Assembly (NCBI GenBank): GCA_020849625.1 | Contig: JADLFV010000060.1 | Coordinates: 1 to 56,109, forward strand | DNA length: 56,109 bases | Direction of reading: 5' to 3' | Source of the DNA: Phycisphaeraceae bacterium | GTDB taxonomy: Bacteria > Planctomycetota > Phycisphaerae > Phycisphaerales > Phycisphaeraceae | In this document: one piece after another, positions 23,034 through 31,401 of the stretch | Position numbering within the stretch: the first letter of the stretch is position 1 | How the letters are laid out: the number at the start of each line of letters is the position of its first letter | The notes under the pieces: generated by a model | Databases searched by the model: none | What the model saw: the letters and a program-made list of their open reading frames with translations, nothing else | What the model was told of the DNA's origin: nothing | Position numbers and translations under genes: made by a program

Positions 23034-23719
23034 GAGGCAGCCTGCCTCATCGCGAAGGCAGCTTCAAATAAGCCCTGGTGCAGCAGTTCGTGATCGGTCG
23101 CCACCGCCAGCATGCTCTCCAGTTGCTGGATACGTTCGATGCTGCCCAGCGGATCGCGCACCTGCAACAATGCTGCATCACCCAGAGCTTCGGACGCATC
23201 GATGAACCAGTCATCAGGCCCAGGCTCGCCTGCTTGCGCCACTTCCTGCGGCGACAACCAGCGATCGATCCATTCCGGGGGCGGCGCGGGCCGCTGCACC
23301 GAGACGTCCGGCCCGGCGAAGGATCGCACCGTCCACTGCGCCGCCTCGATGTCGTTATCCGCAAACAACACCTCGGCGCAGCGCTGCTGTTGATCCAAGG
23401 CTGCCAGCAGTCCCGCAGCATGCTCACGGGTGAACGGCCTTGTCACCACGATGCAACCGGCCGCGAACTCATTGGACCAGTCGCCGAACGGCCCCTCCAG
23501 GTCAGCGCCACCCAGACGAATAAAACCATCCGCCGCGATCATCCGCTTCTGCCGCCGCGATTCCTGCAACGGCATGAGTATGCGGGCGTACAGCGGCCAA
23601 TGCCCCAGTCGGCGCGCTTCGGCCAGCGCCTGCACGCAGAGTCGTTCGCAGGATAGGTAATCGCCGGCCGCCAATGACTGCGAAGCGGACTCCATGATGT
23701 CGTCGAGGGTCGGGGGCAC
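23030..23719 (-). CDS. Hypothetical protein of planctomycete type, first gene of a two-gene operon
   Basis: The 229-residue protein starts near VPPTLDDIMESASQSLAAGDYLSCERLCVQALAEARRLGHW, a helical TPR-like segment, followed by a less clear alpha/beta part (DDWFIDASEALGDAALLQVRD). The start is uncertain: GTG at 23719 is preferred because the conserved-looking PPTLDDI segment begins there; ATGs exist at 23776 and 23695. It is divergent from the secreted nuclease-fold gene at 23780. No named family was recognised. Confidence 0.65.
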   Translation of the reverse strand: MPPTLDDIMESASQSLAAGDYLSCERLCVQALAEARRLGHWPLYARILMPLQESRRQKRMIAADGFIRLGGADLEGPFGDWSNEFAAGCIVVTRPFTREHAAGLLAALDQQQRCAEVLFADNDIEAAQWTVRSFAGPDVSVQRPAPPPEWIDRWLSPQEVAQAGEPGPDDWFIDASEALGDAALLQVRDPLGSIERIQQLESMLAVATDHELLHQGLFEAAFAMRQAAS

Positions 23720-23767
23720 GGGGGGAATTGTAGCGTGTTGGGCCACACAGTCTCGGACGTGAAGCGG

Positions 23768-23773
23768 TATCAT
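23768..23773 (+). promoter_or_regulatory. Candidate -10 box of the nuclease-fold lipoprotein gene
   Basis: TATCAT ends 6 bases before the ATG at 23780, without a ribosome binding site between, consistent with a leaderless transcript. Confidence 0.4.
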
Positions 23774-23779
23774 CAAGCC

Positions 23780-24616
23780 ATGCGGGGAACCCGAAACACG
23801 CCTGCCTGGGCATGGTCGTTCACCCTGTGCGTGCTTTGCATCATCCTGGCCGGCTGCTCTTCGGCGACGCGCCAGCCGCGCCCCATGCCGCCGGGCGTCA
23901 ACTCGCTCACCGTCATGAGCTTCAACGTCAACTACGGCCTAAGCGGCGATCCCACAGCCCTACAACTGATCCGGGACGCCAATGCAGATACGGTTTTTCT
24001 GCAGGAAACCACGCAGCAGTGGCAGGCAGCCATCGAGCGGGAATTGAACGATCTGTATCCGCACATGAGCTTCCTCGACAGCCGTGGGGCCGGAGGCATG
24101 GCGGTGCTTTCCAGGACGCCTTTCGCCGTGCGTCGGGTGATTCCTTCGCCCAGCGACTGGTTCCCCGCCATGCACATCGTTCTGCTAACATCGCTCGGAC
24201 CGGTGCACGTGCTGCAGATTCATCTGCATCCGCCGGTCAGCGAGACGGGCAGCTTCGTCAGCGGCTACCTGACCACCAGCCAAAAGCGTCTGGAGGAAAT
24301 GCAAGCCTATCTCCAGGCGCTTGATCCGACGCTTCCCTCGCTGGTGTTGGGAGATTTCAATGAAAGCGACGGCGGGCAGGCTGCCAAACTGCTGGCCGAG
24401 CGCGGCTTGATCAACGCACTGAAACAGTACGACCGGTACCAGAATACGTGGCGATGGCAAACCAGTGTCGGCACGCTCAAGCAGACACTGGACCACATCT
24501 TCTACGATCCGGTCGGCCTTGATTCGTTGGATGTGCACGTGATTGAAGCCGGCAACTCTGACCACTATCCGTTGGTGGCGACATTCATCCTGCCGCAGCC
24601 TGCCGCTGTGGATTAA
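23780..24616 (+). CDS. Endonuclease/exonuclease/phosphatase-family lipoprotein
   Basis: The 278-residue protein has a lipoprotein signal peptide (LCVLCIILAGC, cysteine near 27), so it is anchored outside the inner membrane. The EEP domain follows: LTVMSFNVNYGL, DTVFLQETT (catalytic Glu), LPSLVLGDFNESDGG (Asp and Asn), TLDHIFYDP and AGNSDHYPLVATF (the SDH motif). Members cleave phosphodiester bonds in nucleic acids, lipids or phosphoinositides. It is convergent with speA (28 bases between stop codons). A second EEP protein, with dockerin-like repeats, lies at 49933-51858. Confidence 0.88.
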   Translation: MRGTRNTPAWAWSFTLCVLCIILAGCSSATRQPRPMPPGVNSLTVMSFNVNYGLSGDPTALQLIRDANADTVFLQETTQQWQAAIERELNDLYPHMSFLDSRGAGGMAVLSRTPFAVRRVIPSPSDWFPAMHIVLLTSLGPVHVLQIHLHPPVSETGSFVSGYLTTSQKRLEEMQAYLQALDPTLPSLVLGDFNESDGGQAAKLLAERGLINALKQYDRYQNTWRWQTSVGTLKQTLDHIFYDPVGLDSLDVHVIEAGNSDHYPLVATFILPQPAAVD

Positions 24617-24644
24617 TCGGGGATGGATGAGCGCCGCGCAGCGG

Positions 24645-26588
24645 TCACGTCAGGTAGGTGTAACCAGCCAGGCCGTTTTCGTAGAACTTGCGCAACGCGC
24701 TGGCTTCGTCCAGGGTCAGCTTGCGGTCGCGCACGGCCTGTTCGATGAAGCGGCGGAAGGTCCGACGCAGTTGCTCGGGCTCGAACTGCACGTAGCCGAG
24801 CACTTCGCTGACGGTGTCGCCCTCGACCACCTCATCGACGGTGGGTTTGCCCGATTCATCCAGGCTCACGTGGATGGCGTTGGTGTCGCCGAAGAGGTTA
24901 TGCAGGTCGCCCAGCGTTTCCTGATAGGCGCCGACCAGGAAGGCGCCCAGGAAATAGTCAGCCCCGGTGTACGGGTGCAGTTCCAGCACCGCTTTGGCTG
25001 GGCGCGAATCGGTGGGCGAGATGAACAGATCGATCTTGCCGTCGCTGTCGCAGGTGACGTCGGCCAGGATGCCGCGGCAGGTCGGCCGCTCCTGCAGGCG
25101 ATGGATGGGCATGATGGGGAACAGTTGATCGATGGCCCAATGGTCGGGCAGCGACTGGAAGATGGAGCAGTTGCAGAAATAGGTGTCGCTGAGCATGGAC
25201 TCGAGGTCAGCGAATTCCTGCGGCGTTTCCTCCAGCTCGCGCACGTAGCGCAGCACCTTGGAGCAGATGCCGAAATACAGCCGCTCGGCCAGCCCGCGCT
25301 GCTCCAGCGAGCAGTAGCCGAGGTTGAACAGGTGCAGCACCTCGTCGCGGTTGAGCGTGCAGTCGTGGTAATACTCCGCCCAGTTGCGCTCGTTGAGGTC
25401 GTGATAGGACTCGTACAGGTTGCGCACCGGCTTGGGCATCTTCTTGAGCTCCTGCTTGCTCAAGTCATCCGGCAGCTCGAAGCGATCGAACCCGGACCAG
25501 CCCAGCACGTTAAAGATCAGCACGCTGTGATAGGCGACCATGGCCCGGCCGGACTCGCTGATGATCGTGGGATGCGGAATCTGGGCGTCGTCGCAGACTT
25601 CCTTGAGGTGATAGACAATGTCATTGGCGTACTCGCGCAGGGTGTAGTTGATCCCGGCCGGTGCTTCGATGTGGCTGCCATCGTAATCCACGCCCAGGCC
25701 GCCACCGACGTCAACGTAATTCAGCCCGGCCCCGGCCCGCTTGACCTCGGCATAGACGCGGGCCAGTTCGTTCACGGCCGTTTTGACCGTGCGAATGCGA
25801 TTGATCTGGCTGCCCAGGTGGCTGTGCAGCAATTGAAGGCAGTCGAGCATGTCATGATCGCGCAGGAAGTCCACCGCTTCAATGACCTCGCTGACGAACA
25901 AACCGAACTTGGAGCGGTGGCCGCCGGAGGATTCCCAGCGACCAGCCCCGCGGGCGGCGAGCTTGACGCGGATGCCGATGCGCGGGCGCACCTCGTGACG
26001 TTGGGCGTATTTGACGATCAGCTTCAGTTCGCTGAACTTTTCGACCACGGGGATGATGTTGCGGCCGAGCTTGGTGGCCAGGATCACCGCCTCGATGAAT
26101 TGATCGTCCTTGAAGCCGTTGCAGATGATCGGCGTCTGATCGTCATCGACCAAGGCCATCAGCGCCAGCAGTTCGGGCTTGGACCCGGCCTCGAGGCCGA
26201 AGCCGTGCTGGCGGCCGAAACCGAGCACTTCTTCGACCACGTGCCGCTGCTGGTTGACCTTGATCGGATAGACCGCCTGGTATCGGCCCTGGTAATCGAA
26301 CTCGCGGATGGCGGCTGTGAAGGCGTCGGCGATGGAGGCCAGGCGATGGCGAAGGATGTCGGTGAAGCGGATCAGCAGCGGCGGCTGGATGTCGCGCTGC
26401 ATCAGCTCCTCGACCAGGGCCTTGAGGTCGATGGCCCGCTGCGGGTTGGCGTCGGGGCGGATCTCCACGTTGCCCGCCTCGTTGATCGCCACGTAGCCGG
26501 CCCCCCACTGCTCGACGCCGTAGAACTCCGCGGCGTCGGCGAGGGACCATGAGTCGGGTGCGGCCGAGAGGGACAGGGATTGGGTCAT
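24645..26588 (-). CDS. speA: Biosynthetic arginine decarboxylase
   Basis: SpeA (fold type III, PLP) converts arginine to agmatine, the first step of polyamine synthesis. The 647-residue length is typical. The PLP lysine lies in QAVYPIKVNQQRHVVEEVLGFG, followed by GLEAGSKPELLALMALV, ICNGFKDDQFIEAVILATKLG, LHSHLGSQINRIRTVKTAVNELAR, VDVGGGLGVDYDGS, and ISESGRAMVAYHSVLIFNVLG. The C-terminal part has NCSIFQSLPDHWAIDQLFPIMPIHRLQERP. The ATG at 26588 is chosen over the longer frame because homology begins close by. No other polyamine gene is in the window. Confidence 0.96.
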   Translation of the reverse strand: MTQSLSLSAAPDSWSLADAAEFYGVEQWGAGYVAINEAGNVEIRPDANPQRAIDLKALVEELMQRDIQPPLLIRFTDILRHRLASIADAFTAAIREFDYQGRYQAVYPIKVNQQRHVVEEVLGFGRQHGFGLEAGSKPELLALMALVDDDQTPIICNGFKDDQFIEAVILATKLGRNIIPVVEKFSELKLIVKYAQRHEVRPRIGIRVKLAARGAGRWESSGGHRSKFGLFVSEVIEAVDFLRDHDMLDCLQLLHSHLGSQINRIRTVKTAVNELARVYAEVKRAGAGLNYVDVGGGLGVDYDGSHIEAPAGINYTLREYANDIVYHLKEVCDDAQIPHPTIISESGRAMVAYHSVLIFNVLGWSGFDRFELPDDLSKQELKKMPKPVRNLYESYHDLNERNWAEYYHDCTLNRDEVLHLFNLGYCSLEQRGLAERLYFGICSKVLRYVRELEETPQEFADLESMLSDTYFCNCSIFQSLPDHWAIDQLFPIMPIHRLQERPTCRGILADVTCDSDGKIDLFISPTDSRPAKAVLELHPYTGADYFLGAFLVGAYQETLGDLHNLFGDTNAIHVSLDESGKPTVDEVVEGDTVSEVLGYVQFEPEQLRRTFRRFIEQAVRDRKLTLDEASALRKFYENGLAGYTYLT

Positions 26589-26654
26589 GGCGGCGCTCCG
26601 TGGCGACAAGGGGGCGGTGTCTAAATCAGTGTATTCACCTTGGCGCGTGGAGCA

Positions 26655-26690
26655 AATAAAAAACGCCGGCCGATCGGGTCGGCCGGCGTT
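26655..26690 (-). terminator. Intrinsic terminator of the PEP-CTERM gene 26723-27499
   Basis: On the minus strand a perfect 12-base-pair stem (AACGCCGGCCGA / TCGGCCGGCGTT) with a 5-base loop is followed by TTTTTTATTT. This separates the PEP-CTERM gene from speA on the same strand. Confidence 0.85.
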
Positions 26691-26722
26691 GCGCGATCGC
26701 GCGGTTGACGCCGCGGGATCAA

Positions 26723-27499
26723 TCAATTGTAGTTGACGCGTCGGCCGCGCCAGGTGAGCAGGGCCAGACCGCCGCCGATCAGCATCAGGCTGGCCGGTTC
26801 CGGGATGACCACTGTCACGGGATTGATCACGAAATCCTTCTTGGCAATGAAAGCGATGGAGTTGGCCTCGCTGATCGCCACCAGGGTGTTGTCGAGCACG
26901 ATTTCGGCCTTGCTGACACCGGCGATGTAGTTGATGCCGGCATTGGTTAGAGCTGCGTCCAGGTTCATCCCCACGCCCAGCGACCAGGGAGCGCCGATGA
27001 CCGGGCCATTGGCGGCCAGGTTAAAGGAAACGGAAGCATTGACCGCAGACAGCGACAGAGGCGCAGGCAGGGCGACGCCATCGACCTCCAGAATTTTGAC
27101 GAAGACCGTCAGGCCCGCACCAACCTCCGTGGCGGCCGTGCCGGTGCCCACCAGCGTGTAATCGCCTGATTCGGAGATGGAGAACGACGAGATACCTGCT
27201 TGAGGCACAGCCATCAACGTGAAGTTGAGTTGGCCGTCGGTGATGTCATTGATGCTGTTGGTGGAAGAGGCGACGAATGTCGTTGGATCGAAGTCCAGGG
27301 TGTTCTGGGTGAGGGTCGGAGGACCATACAGCGGAACCGGATCCGTCCCCGACGACTCGGTGACGTCCTGGTACACAACCACACCCGGGGCGTCAGGCCC
27401 AAAACTGCCATAGTTGATTAAGGCAGCCGAAGCTCGCGTTGAAAAAAGGAACAGACAAACAACAACCACCCCTGCGCTTTTCAGGATTGAACACACCAT
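26723..27499 (-). CDS. PEP-CTERM sorting domain protein
   Basis: The 258-residue secreted protein has a signal peptide (SAGVVVVCLFLFSTRASA) and a C-terminal PEP-CTERM signal: VVIPEPASLMLIGGGLALLTWRGRR, with Pro-Glu-Pro, a hydrophobic helix and a basic end. Exosortase removes this tail and attaches the protein to the surface or exopolysaccharide. The middle has beta-rich low-complexity sequence without a recognised domain. A strong ribosome binding site (TTAAGGAGG) lies about 10 bases before the ATG, unlike the leaderless housekeeping genes. It ends at a good terminator. Confidence 0.85.
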   Translation of the reverse strand: MVCSILKSAGVVVVCLFLFSTRASAALINYGSFGPDAPGVVVYQDVTESSGTDPVPLYGPPTLTQNTLDFDPTTFVASSTNSINDITDGQLNFTLMAVPQAGISSFSISESGDYTLVGTGTAATEVGAGLTVFVKILEVDGVALPAPLSLSAVNASVSFNLAANGPVIGAPWSLGVGMNLDAALTNAGINYIAGVSKAEIVLDNTLVAISEANSIAFIAKKDFVINPVTVVIPEPASLMLIGGGLALLTWRGRRVNYN

Positions 27500-27808
27500 G
27501 TTATGGAATCCTCCTTAATGATTGACCCCAACCCTGGAGCTGATGTTATCGATGGCACCCACAACCTTCAGAGATCACGCACCCACACAAATCCCACACT
27601 GATCCCAGACTTGGTTTATGAACCCCAAACCCAAAAATTGGAACGATCAATACACTGAATGATAATCGATCTCGGACAAATGTCCATAGGCAAATTCAGA
27701 TTACCGAAAAATATGATCCGAAAATACGACCCCTAACTCCTTTTATCACAAATAGTAAACAGATCACCCCAATCCCGCAGTCCCTACAAACAGCTATCAG
27801 CATTCAGC
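27500..27808. other. AT-rich intergenic region between carA and the PEP-CTERM gene
   Basis: About 310 bases that are more AT-rich than the rest, especially 27640-27750. No coding sequence, hairpin or repeat of the families described here was recognised. It must hold the promoter of the PEP-CTERM gene on the minus strand. Confidence 0.6.
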
Positions 27809-29044
27809 TTACGCTTCCACCAGCCCGCCCACCGCGTTGCGACGACGCTGGGCCAGGTCCATCTGCTCGCCGGTCGGACTGCGGCCGCTGGTCATCATAT
27901 CGGCAAAACAATCGAACAGATAACGCGCATCATGCGGGCCGGGACTGGCCTCGGGGTGATATTGGACTGCGAAGATGGGTAATTCGCGGTGGCGGAAGCC
28001 TTCCAATGTGCGGTCGTTGAGGTTGATGTGCGTCGGCTCGCCTCCCACCCTGGCCAGGGCATCGACATCGACCGCGAAGCCGTGATTCTGGCTGGTGATC
28101 TCGACCTTACGAGTGTGCAGGTTCTGCACCGGCTGGTTACCGCCGCGATGGCCGAACTTCAGTTTATAGGTCGTCGCACCCAGGCTCAGGCCCAGCAGTT
28201 GATGCCCGAGGCAGATGCCGAAGGTGGGCAATTGTCGGGCGACCTTGCCCAGCGTCTTGATGGTGGCGGTGACCGCAGCCGGATCGCCGGGCCCGTTGGA
28301 GACGAACAGGCCGTCGGGTTTGTGCTCGAGGATCTGCTCCGCGGTGCTGTCGTAGGGCAGCACGGTGACGTGGCAGCCGACATCCACCAGGTTGCGCAGG
28401 ATGTTGAGCTTGGCCCCGCAATCCAGGGCGACCACGTTGAATCGCTTGTCGCTGTCGTTCCGGGGGCGGGCTGGACCCTGGATGGGTTCCCAGCCGTCCA
28501 GATCATCGCTCCACTGCATAGCCGAGCGACCGCAGACGCGATCGACCAGGTTGATGCCCACCAGCCCCGGGGCGTTCTTCGCCAGTTGCACAAGATCCCC
28601 GTCCGACTTCCGGGGGTCAGTGCTGAGCACGCCCTTCATGGCCCCGTCGATGCGCAGCTTGCGGGTCAAGGCCCGGGTGTCGATCTCGCTGATGCCGGTG
28701 ACGCCCTGCCCGGCTAACCATTCGCCCAGGGCAGCCGTTGCCCGGAAGTTGCTGTGGCGGGCTGCCAGTTCACGGACGACGAAGCCGCTGACCTGGGCTT
28801 TAGTCGATTCCAGGTCGCGCTGGTTGACGCCGTAGTTGCCGATCAGCGGATACGTCATGGTGACGATCTGGCCGGCATAGGACGGGTCGGTCAGCACCTC
28901 CTGGTAGCCGGTGAGGGAGGTGTTGAAGCAGACCTCGCCGTCGATGGTGCGAGGCGAGCAGTCGCCGAAGGCCCTGCCGTGGAAGACGCTGCCATCCTCC
29001 AGGGCCAGGCGGGCGGCGGTGGTCGGGGTGGGTGAATCGGTCAT
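27809..29044 (-). CDS. carA: Carbamoyl phosphate synthase, small (glutaminase) subunit
   Basis: CarA hydrolyses glutamine and feeds ammonia to CarB, making carbamoyl phosphate for arginine and pyrimidines. The 411-residue protein has an N-terminal domain (LALEDGSVFHGRAFG, TSLTGYQEVLTDPSY) and a class I amidotransferase domain with LPTFGICLGHQLLGL (Cys) and FAVQYHPEASPGPHD (His, Glu). The ATG at 29044 has a -10-like box 7 bases upstream; an ATG at 29065 is an alternative. carB is not in the window. Two motif copies CCCCCGGAAGT type occur in or near the gene (28606). Confidence 0.95.
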   Translation of the reverse strand: MTDSPTPTTAARLALEDGSVFHGRAFGDCSPRTIDGEVCFNTSLTGYQEVLTDPSYAGQIVTMTYPLIGNYGVNQRDLESTKAQVSGFVVRELAARHSNFRATAALGEWLAGQGVTGISEIDTRALTRKLRIDGAMKGVLSTDPRKSDGDLVQLAKNAPGLVGINLVDRVCGRSAMQWSDDLDGWEPIQGPARPRNDSDKRFNVVALDCGAKLNILRNLVDVGCHVTVLPYDSTAEQILEHKPDGLFVSNGPGDPAAVTATIKTLGKVARQLPTFGICLGHQLLGLSLGATTYKLKFGHRGGNQPVQNLHTRKVEITSQNHGFAVDVDALARVGGEPTHINLNDRTLEGFRHRELPIFAVQYHPEASPGPHDARYLFDCFADMMTSGRSPTGEQMDLAQRRRNAVGGLVEA

Positions 29045-29051
29045 GGGGCGA

Positions 29052-29057
29052 AGTGTA
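29052..29057 (-). promoter_or_regulatory. Candidate -10 box of a leaderless carA transcript
   Basis: TACACT on the minus strand ends 7 bases before the ATG at 29044, with no ribosome binding site. On the other strand, ACTACACTATG (29091-29101) precedes purA and may be its promoter. Confidence 0.4.
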
Positions 29058-29156
29058 TCCGCCACGGCTCGCCTCGGCGAGTGCGCCCAACTACACTATG
29101 TCGTTTGCTTCCAGCCCCCGGAACGAGCCCCCCCCGGAAGCGCCCAGGAATTGCCG

Positions 29157-30545
29157 ATGCCCAGCACGAACGTCAGCTCATCCGCCATCCAACCGATCCG
29201 CGCCCTGGGCCTCAAGCCGGGCCACTGTGCCGTCGTCGGCCTGCAATGGGGCGACGAGGGCAAAGGCAAAGTCGTCGATATGCTGGCCGGGGCTTCCGAC
29301 AGTGACGCAGCCGAAAAATTTGACTTCGTCGTCCGCTACAACGGCGGCGCCAATGCCGGCCACAGCGTCCAGGTCGGCGAACAACGCTACGCCCTGCACC
29401 TGATCCCCTCCGGCATCCTCAATCCCAACCTGGTCAACGTCGTCGGCAACGGCGTCGTCATCGATCCCCAGCAACTGGTCAAGGAAATCCGCGAACTGCG
29501 CGAGCACAAGCTCACCGTGGCGGACAACCTGCGCATCAGCGACCGATCTCACGTTGTGCTGGCCTACCACAAACTGCAGGACGCCCTGCTCGAACAAGCC
29601 ATCGCCAAGCTCCACGGCCGCGCCGCCATCGGCACCACCGGCCGCGGCATCGGGCCCTGTTATGCCGACAAAGCCCTGCGCTGCACCGCCATCCGCGTGG
29701 CGGACCTGCTCAACGAAAGGCACCTGCTTTCACGCCTCACCGACATCACGCAGATCAAGAACGCTCAGCTTCGCCCGCTGGCAGACCTCTGCGGCGAAGC
29801 GTTCGAGCCTTTCGACCCCCGGAAGTTACTTGATGAACTCAAACCACTCATCGAAGTAATGCGCCCGCACATCTGCGACACCGCCGCCCTATTGCACGGC
29901 GCCCAGAGCGACGGCCGACGACTTCTCTTTGAAGGCGCTAACGCCACGCTGCTGGATATCGATCACGGCACGTACCCCTTCGTCACCAGCAGCAACTGCT
30001 CCTCGCTGGGCGTGCATACCGGGGCCGGCGTCGCTGGTCACTACGTCAGCAACGTCATCGGCGTGGTCAAGGCCTACCAGACCCGCGTGGGCGGCGGGCC
30101 CATGCCGACTGAATTAAAAGATGACATCGGCAACCGCATCCGCGAAAAAGGCCGCGAATACGGCACCACCACCGGCCGACCACGCCGCTGCGGCTGGCTC
30201 GACGGCGTCGCCCTGCGCTACACCGCGGCCGTCAGTGGGGTCACCGGCATCGCCATCACCCTGCTGGACGTGCTGGCCGACCTGCCCCAGTTGAAGGTGG
30301 CCGTGGCCTATCAGCACCAGGGAAAGAAGCTGACGAACTTCCCCGCCGATGCCGACGTATTGTCCGCTGTGGAGCCGATCTACGAGACGCTGCCCGGCTT
30401 CAAAGGCCCCATCGACCACTGCCGTCGCTTCCACGAGTTGCCGGCCGAGGCACGGGCCTACGTTCAGCGCCTCGAGCAATTGGCCCAGGCTCCGGTGGTG
30501 ATGGTCTCCGTCGGGCCGCGACGCGACCAGTCGGTGTTCCGTTGA
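29157..30545 (+). CDS. purA: Adenylosuccinate synthetase
   Basis: PurA joins IMP and aspartate with GTP on the way to AMP. The 462-residue protein has the GTP-binding LQWGDEGKGKVVD, the catalytic RYNGGANAGHSV, HLIPSGIL, GNGVVIDP, TTGRGIGPCYADKALR, GVHTGAGVAGHYV, VGGGPMPTEL, GREYGTTTGRPRRCGW and the C-terminal SVGPRRDQ. The ATG at 29157 is chosen by family start. The uppS reading frame starts inside or just after its stop codon, so the two are likely co-transcribed. Its N-terminal about 20 residues before the core are not conserved. Confidence 0.95.
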   Translation: MPSTNVSSSAIQPIRALGLKPGHCAVVGLQWGDEGKGKVVDMLAGASDSDAAEKFDFVVRYNGGANAGHSVQVGEQRYALHLIPSGILNPNLVNVVGNGVVIDPQQLVKEIRELREHKLTVADNLRISDRSHVVLAYHKLQDALLEQAIAKLHGRAAIGTTGRGIGPCYADKALRCTAIRVADLLNERHLLSRLTDITQIKNAQLRPLADLCGEAFEPFDPRKLLDELKPLIEVMRPHICDTAALLHGAQSDGRRLLFEGANATLLDIDHGTYPFVTSSNCSSLGVHTGAGVAGHYVSNVIGVVKAYQTRVGGGPMPTELKDDIGNRIREKGREYGTTTGRPRRCGWLDGVALRYTAAVSGVTGIAITLLDVLADLPQLKVAVAYQHQGKKLTNFPADADVLSAVEPIYETLPGFKGPIDHCRRFHELPAEARAYVQRLEQLAQAPVVMVSVGPRRDQSVFR

Positions 30546-30565
30546 TCGAGCAGGATCCCTCCGCC

Positions 30566-31315
30566 ATGAGCGATGACCTCGCGCCCATCGAACAGCTTCC
30601 CATGCCGCGGCATGTGGCGATCATCATGGACGGCAACGGCCGCTGGGCCCGGCAACACGGCAAGAGCCGCAGCTTCGGACACATCCGCGGCGCCGAGCGC
30701 GTTCGCCCCCTGGTCGAAGAGTCCATGCGACTGGGTATCGAGGCCCTGACCGTCTTCAGCTTCTCGACAGAAAACTGGGCACGCGCCAACGATGAAGTCC
30801 AGACCCTGATGGACCTCTACGTTCGTTACCTCGTCCAGCAGCGCGAAGACCTGGCAGCCAACAACATCCGCCTGCTGCACATCGGCCGCCGCGGCAACCT
30901 GCCCCAGCAGGTGCTGCTGCAACTGGACAAAACCGTCGCAGCCACCGCCGCCTGCACCGGCTTCAAATTCGCCGTCGCCATCGACTACGGCTCAAGGGCC
31001 GAGATCACCGACGCCGTCCGCGACATCGCCCGACAGGTCCAACGCGGCTCGCTCTCGCCCGACGAGATCGACGAGCAACTCATCAGCGATCACCTGGACA
31101 CCGCCGGCCTGCCCGACCCCGACCTGCTGATCCGCACCGCCGGCGAAATGCGCCTGTCCAATTACCTGCTCTGGCAGATCAGCTACGCCGAGCTGTACGT
31201 GGCTGATGTCTGCTGGCCCGATTTCGACATCGCCCAGTATCACCAGGCCCTGCGCGCCTACGCCGCCCGCCAGCGCACCTTCGGCGCGACGCCGACCCCC
31301 ACCCCCGGAAGTTAA
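30566..31315 (+). CDS. uppS: Undecaprenyl diphosphate synthase (cis-prenyltransferase)
   Basis: UppS extends farnesyl diphosphate to C55-PP, the carrier lipid for peptidoglycan. The 249-residue protein has the P-loop-like VAIIMDGNGRWARQ (catalytic Asp), SFGHIRGAERVRPLVE, TVFSFSTENWARANDEV and the C-terminal DPDLLIRTAGEMRLSNYLLWQISYAELYVADVCWPDF. The ATG at 30566 is preferred, but TTG at 30542, overlapping the purA stop codon, is possible and would add 8 residues. The stop lies in the CCCCCGGAAGT motif (31302-31312; ends PTPGS). Confidence 0.94.
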   Translation: MSDDLAPIEQLPMPRHVAIIMDGNGRWARQHGKSRSFGHIRGAERVRPLVEESMRLGIEALTVFSFSTENWARANDEVQTLMDLYVRYLVQQREDLAANNIRLLHIGRRGNLPQQVLLQLDKTVAATAACTGFKFAVAIDYGSRAEITDAVRDIARQVQRGSLSPDEIDEQLISDHLDTAGLPDPDLLIRTAGEMRLSNYLLWQISYAELYVADVCWPDFDIAQYHQALRAYAARQRTFGATPTPTPGS

Positions 31316-31401
31316 TCCACGCATATATTTATCGGGGCGAGGCGTGCTTCAGCATGCCGGGCGCTAACACGCAGCGTCTCGGCTTTGACGCACATCACTA
31401 C

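Noticed and set aside
24543..26552. A 669-codon open frame on the plus strand
   Set aside because: It is the antisense shadow of speA, whose motifs are complete on the minus strand. The plus-strand protein has skewed composition and no domain.
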